Of a stretch of 5,166 nucleotides of DNA, positions 4,823 through 5,166 are shown one piece after another. Below the pieces are notes generated by a model. It saw nothing but the letters and a program-made list of their open reading frames with translations, was not told the DNA's origin and made no database searches. The translations under genes and the position numbers were made by a program. This DNA is from Aquirhabdus sp. GTDB taxonomy: Bacteria; Pseudomonadota; Gammaproteobacteria; Pseudomonadales; Moraxellaceae. Each line of letters starts with the position of its first letter. Position 1 is the first letter of the stretch. Where the stretch lies: positions 1 through 5,166 of the forward strand of contig JASLEL010000267.1 in assembly GCA_030151145.1 (NCBI GenBank). Reading direction: 5' to 3'.

Positions 4823-5166
4823 AGGAAGGCTTAAATCCATCTTCAGACTGGTAGATGTTCTTTTGATAGGTTTCAAACAGAGCGTCTACCATATTCAATT
4901 TTTCGGCGATATAGCCTTGCTCCTGATCATCTAATCCTTCAATTTCACGCCTCACGGCATCCATATCATCGACCAATTGCGTAAAAATAAATGCCGTCAA
5001 CATCGATATTTTTTCAAGCTCGATCATATGATCGATTAACTGCATGCCACTTTGATGCGCTTTCGGCATCGTAAATGCATAATAAATATCGCTTCTTAAA
5101 TCATCCAAGGCCAACAATTTTTCGACTTTCTTCTGTAAGGCCGACTTCTGACTATAAACCCGCAGA
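4821..5166 (-). CDS. Unrecognised protein, C-terminal part, 5' end beyond window edge
   Basis: The frame is open from the right edge (L-R-V-Y-S-Q-K-S-A) to a TGA at 4821-4823, about 114 residues. A TTG at 5117 could be read as a start, but the frame stays open upstream of it and has no clear ribosome binding site, so I treat the gene as truncated at the window edge. The visible part is mostly helical and charged, with VEKLLALDDLRSDIYYAF, HQSGMQLIDHMIELEKISML, LVDDMDAVRREIEGLDDQE and a C-terminal FETYQKNIYQSEDGFKPS. There are no membrane segments or metal-binding motifs I can name. Base composition is far lower in GC than the neighbours (30-38% in sampled lines against about 62% in the patatin gene), with TTT, ATT and AAA codons. 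It converges on the CNB-patatin gene. I do not recognise the family. Confidence 0.6.
   Translation of the reverse strand, partial: LRVYSQKSALQKKVEKLLALDDLRSDIYYAFTMPKAHQSGMQLIDHMIELEKISMLTAFIFTQLVDDMDAVRREIEGLDDQEQGYIAEKLNMVDALFETYQKNIYQSEDGFKPS

Noticed and set aside
1..5166. CRISPR arrays, tRNA or rRNA genes, insertion sequences, toxin-antitoxin pairs
   Set aside because: No regularly spaced repeats, tRNA-like cloverleaf, rRNA stretch, transposase motif or paired small genes could be found on either strand.

Overview
The window most likely comes from a proteobacterium, probably a gammaproteobacterium. This rests on the strong GC-rich codon bias of the main genes, AGGAG-type ribosome binding sites and the protein families present. 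I cannot place the genus. The central region reads as one side of a family 2A encapsulin locus for sulfur metabolism, of the kind described in Synechococcus elongatus (SrpI) and Acinetobacter baumannii. In those systems a protein shell houses a cysteine desulfurase and stores sulfur.

Layout. Positions 1-498, minus strand: N-terminal 166 residues of a family 2 encapsulin shell protein, cut by the left edge. Positions 499-796: AT-rich intergenic region with a nested stem-loop plus T-tract reading on the minus strand (600-667) and a T-N11-A dyad (732-752). Positions 797-1885, minus: EpsC-type serine O-acetyltransferase. Positions 1886-2079: gap of about 190 bp with no gene. Positions 2080-2607, minus: single-domain rhodanese with CRSGKRS active loop. 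Positions 2608-2923: AT-rich divergent control region. Positions 2924-4762, plus: 612-residue patatin-like phospholipase with an N-terminal cyclic-nucleotide-binding-type domain (NTE-like architecture). Positions 4763-4820: short convergent spacer with a 12-bp palindrome and a hairpin. Positions 4821-5166, minus: C-terminal part of an unrecognised, much more AT-rich gene cut by the right edge.

How the genes work together (inference from family knowledge). The acetyltransferase makes O-acetylserine, the carbon acceptor for sulfide in cysteine synthesis. A cysteine desulfurase, expected just left of the window but not seen, would take sulfur from cysteine inside the shell. The rhodanese would move sulfane sulfur as a protein persulfide. 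All three visible sulfur genes face the same way, but the 194-bp and 298-bp gaps and the terminator-like structure suggest more than one transcript or a regulated read-through. The divergent CNB-patatin gene shares the upstream control region with the rhodanese. Whether it is functionally tied to the shell is unknown and is the most open question here.
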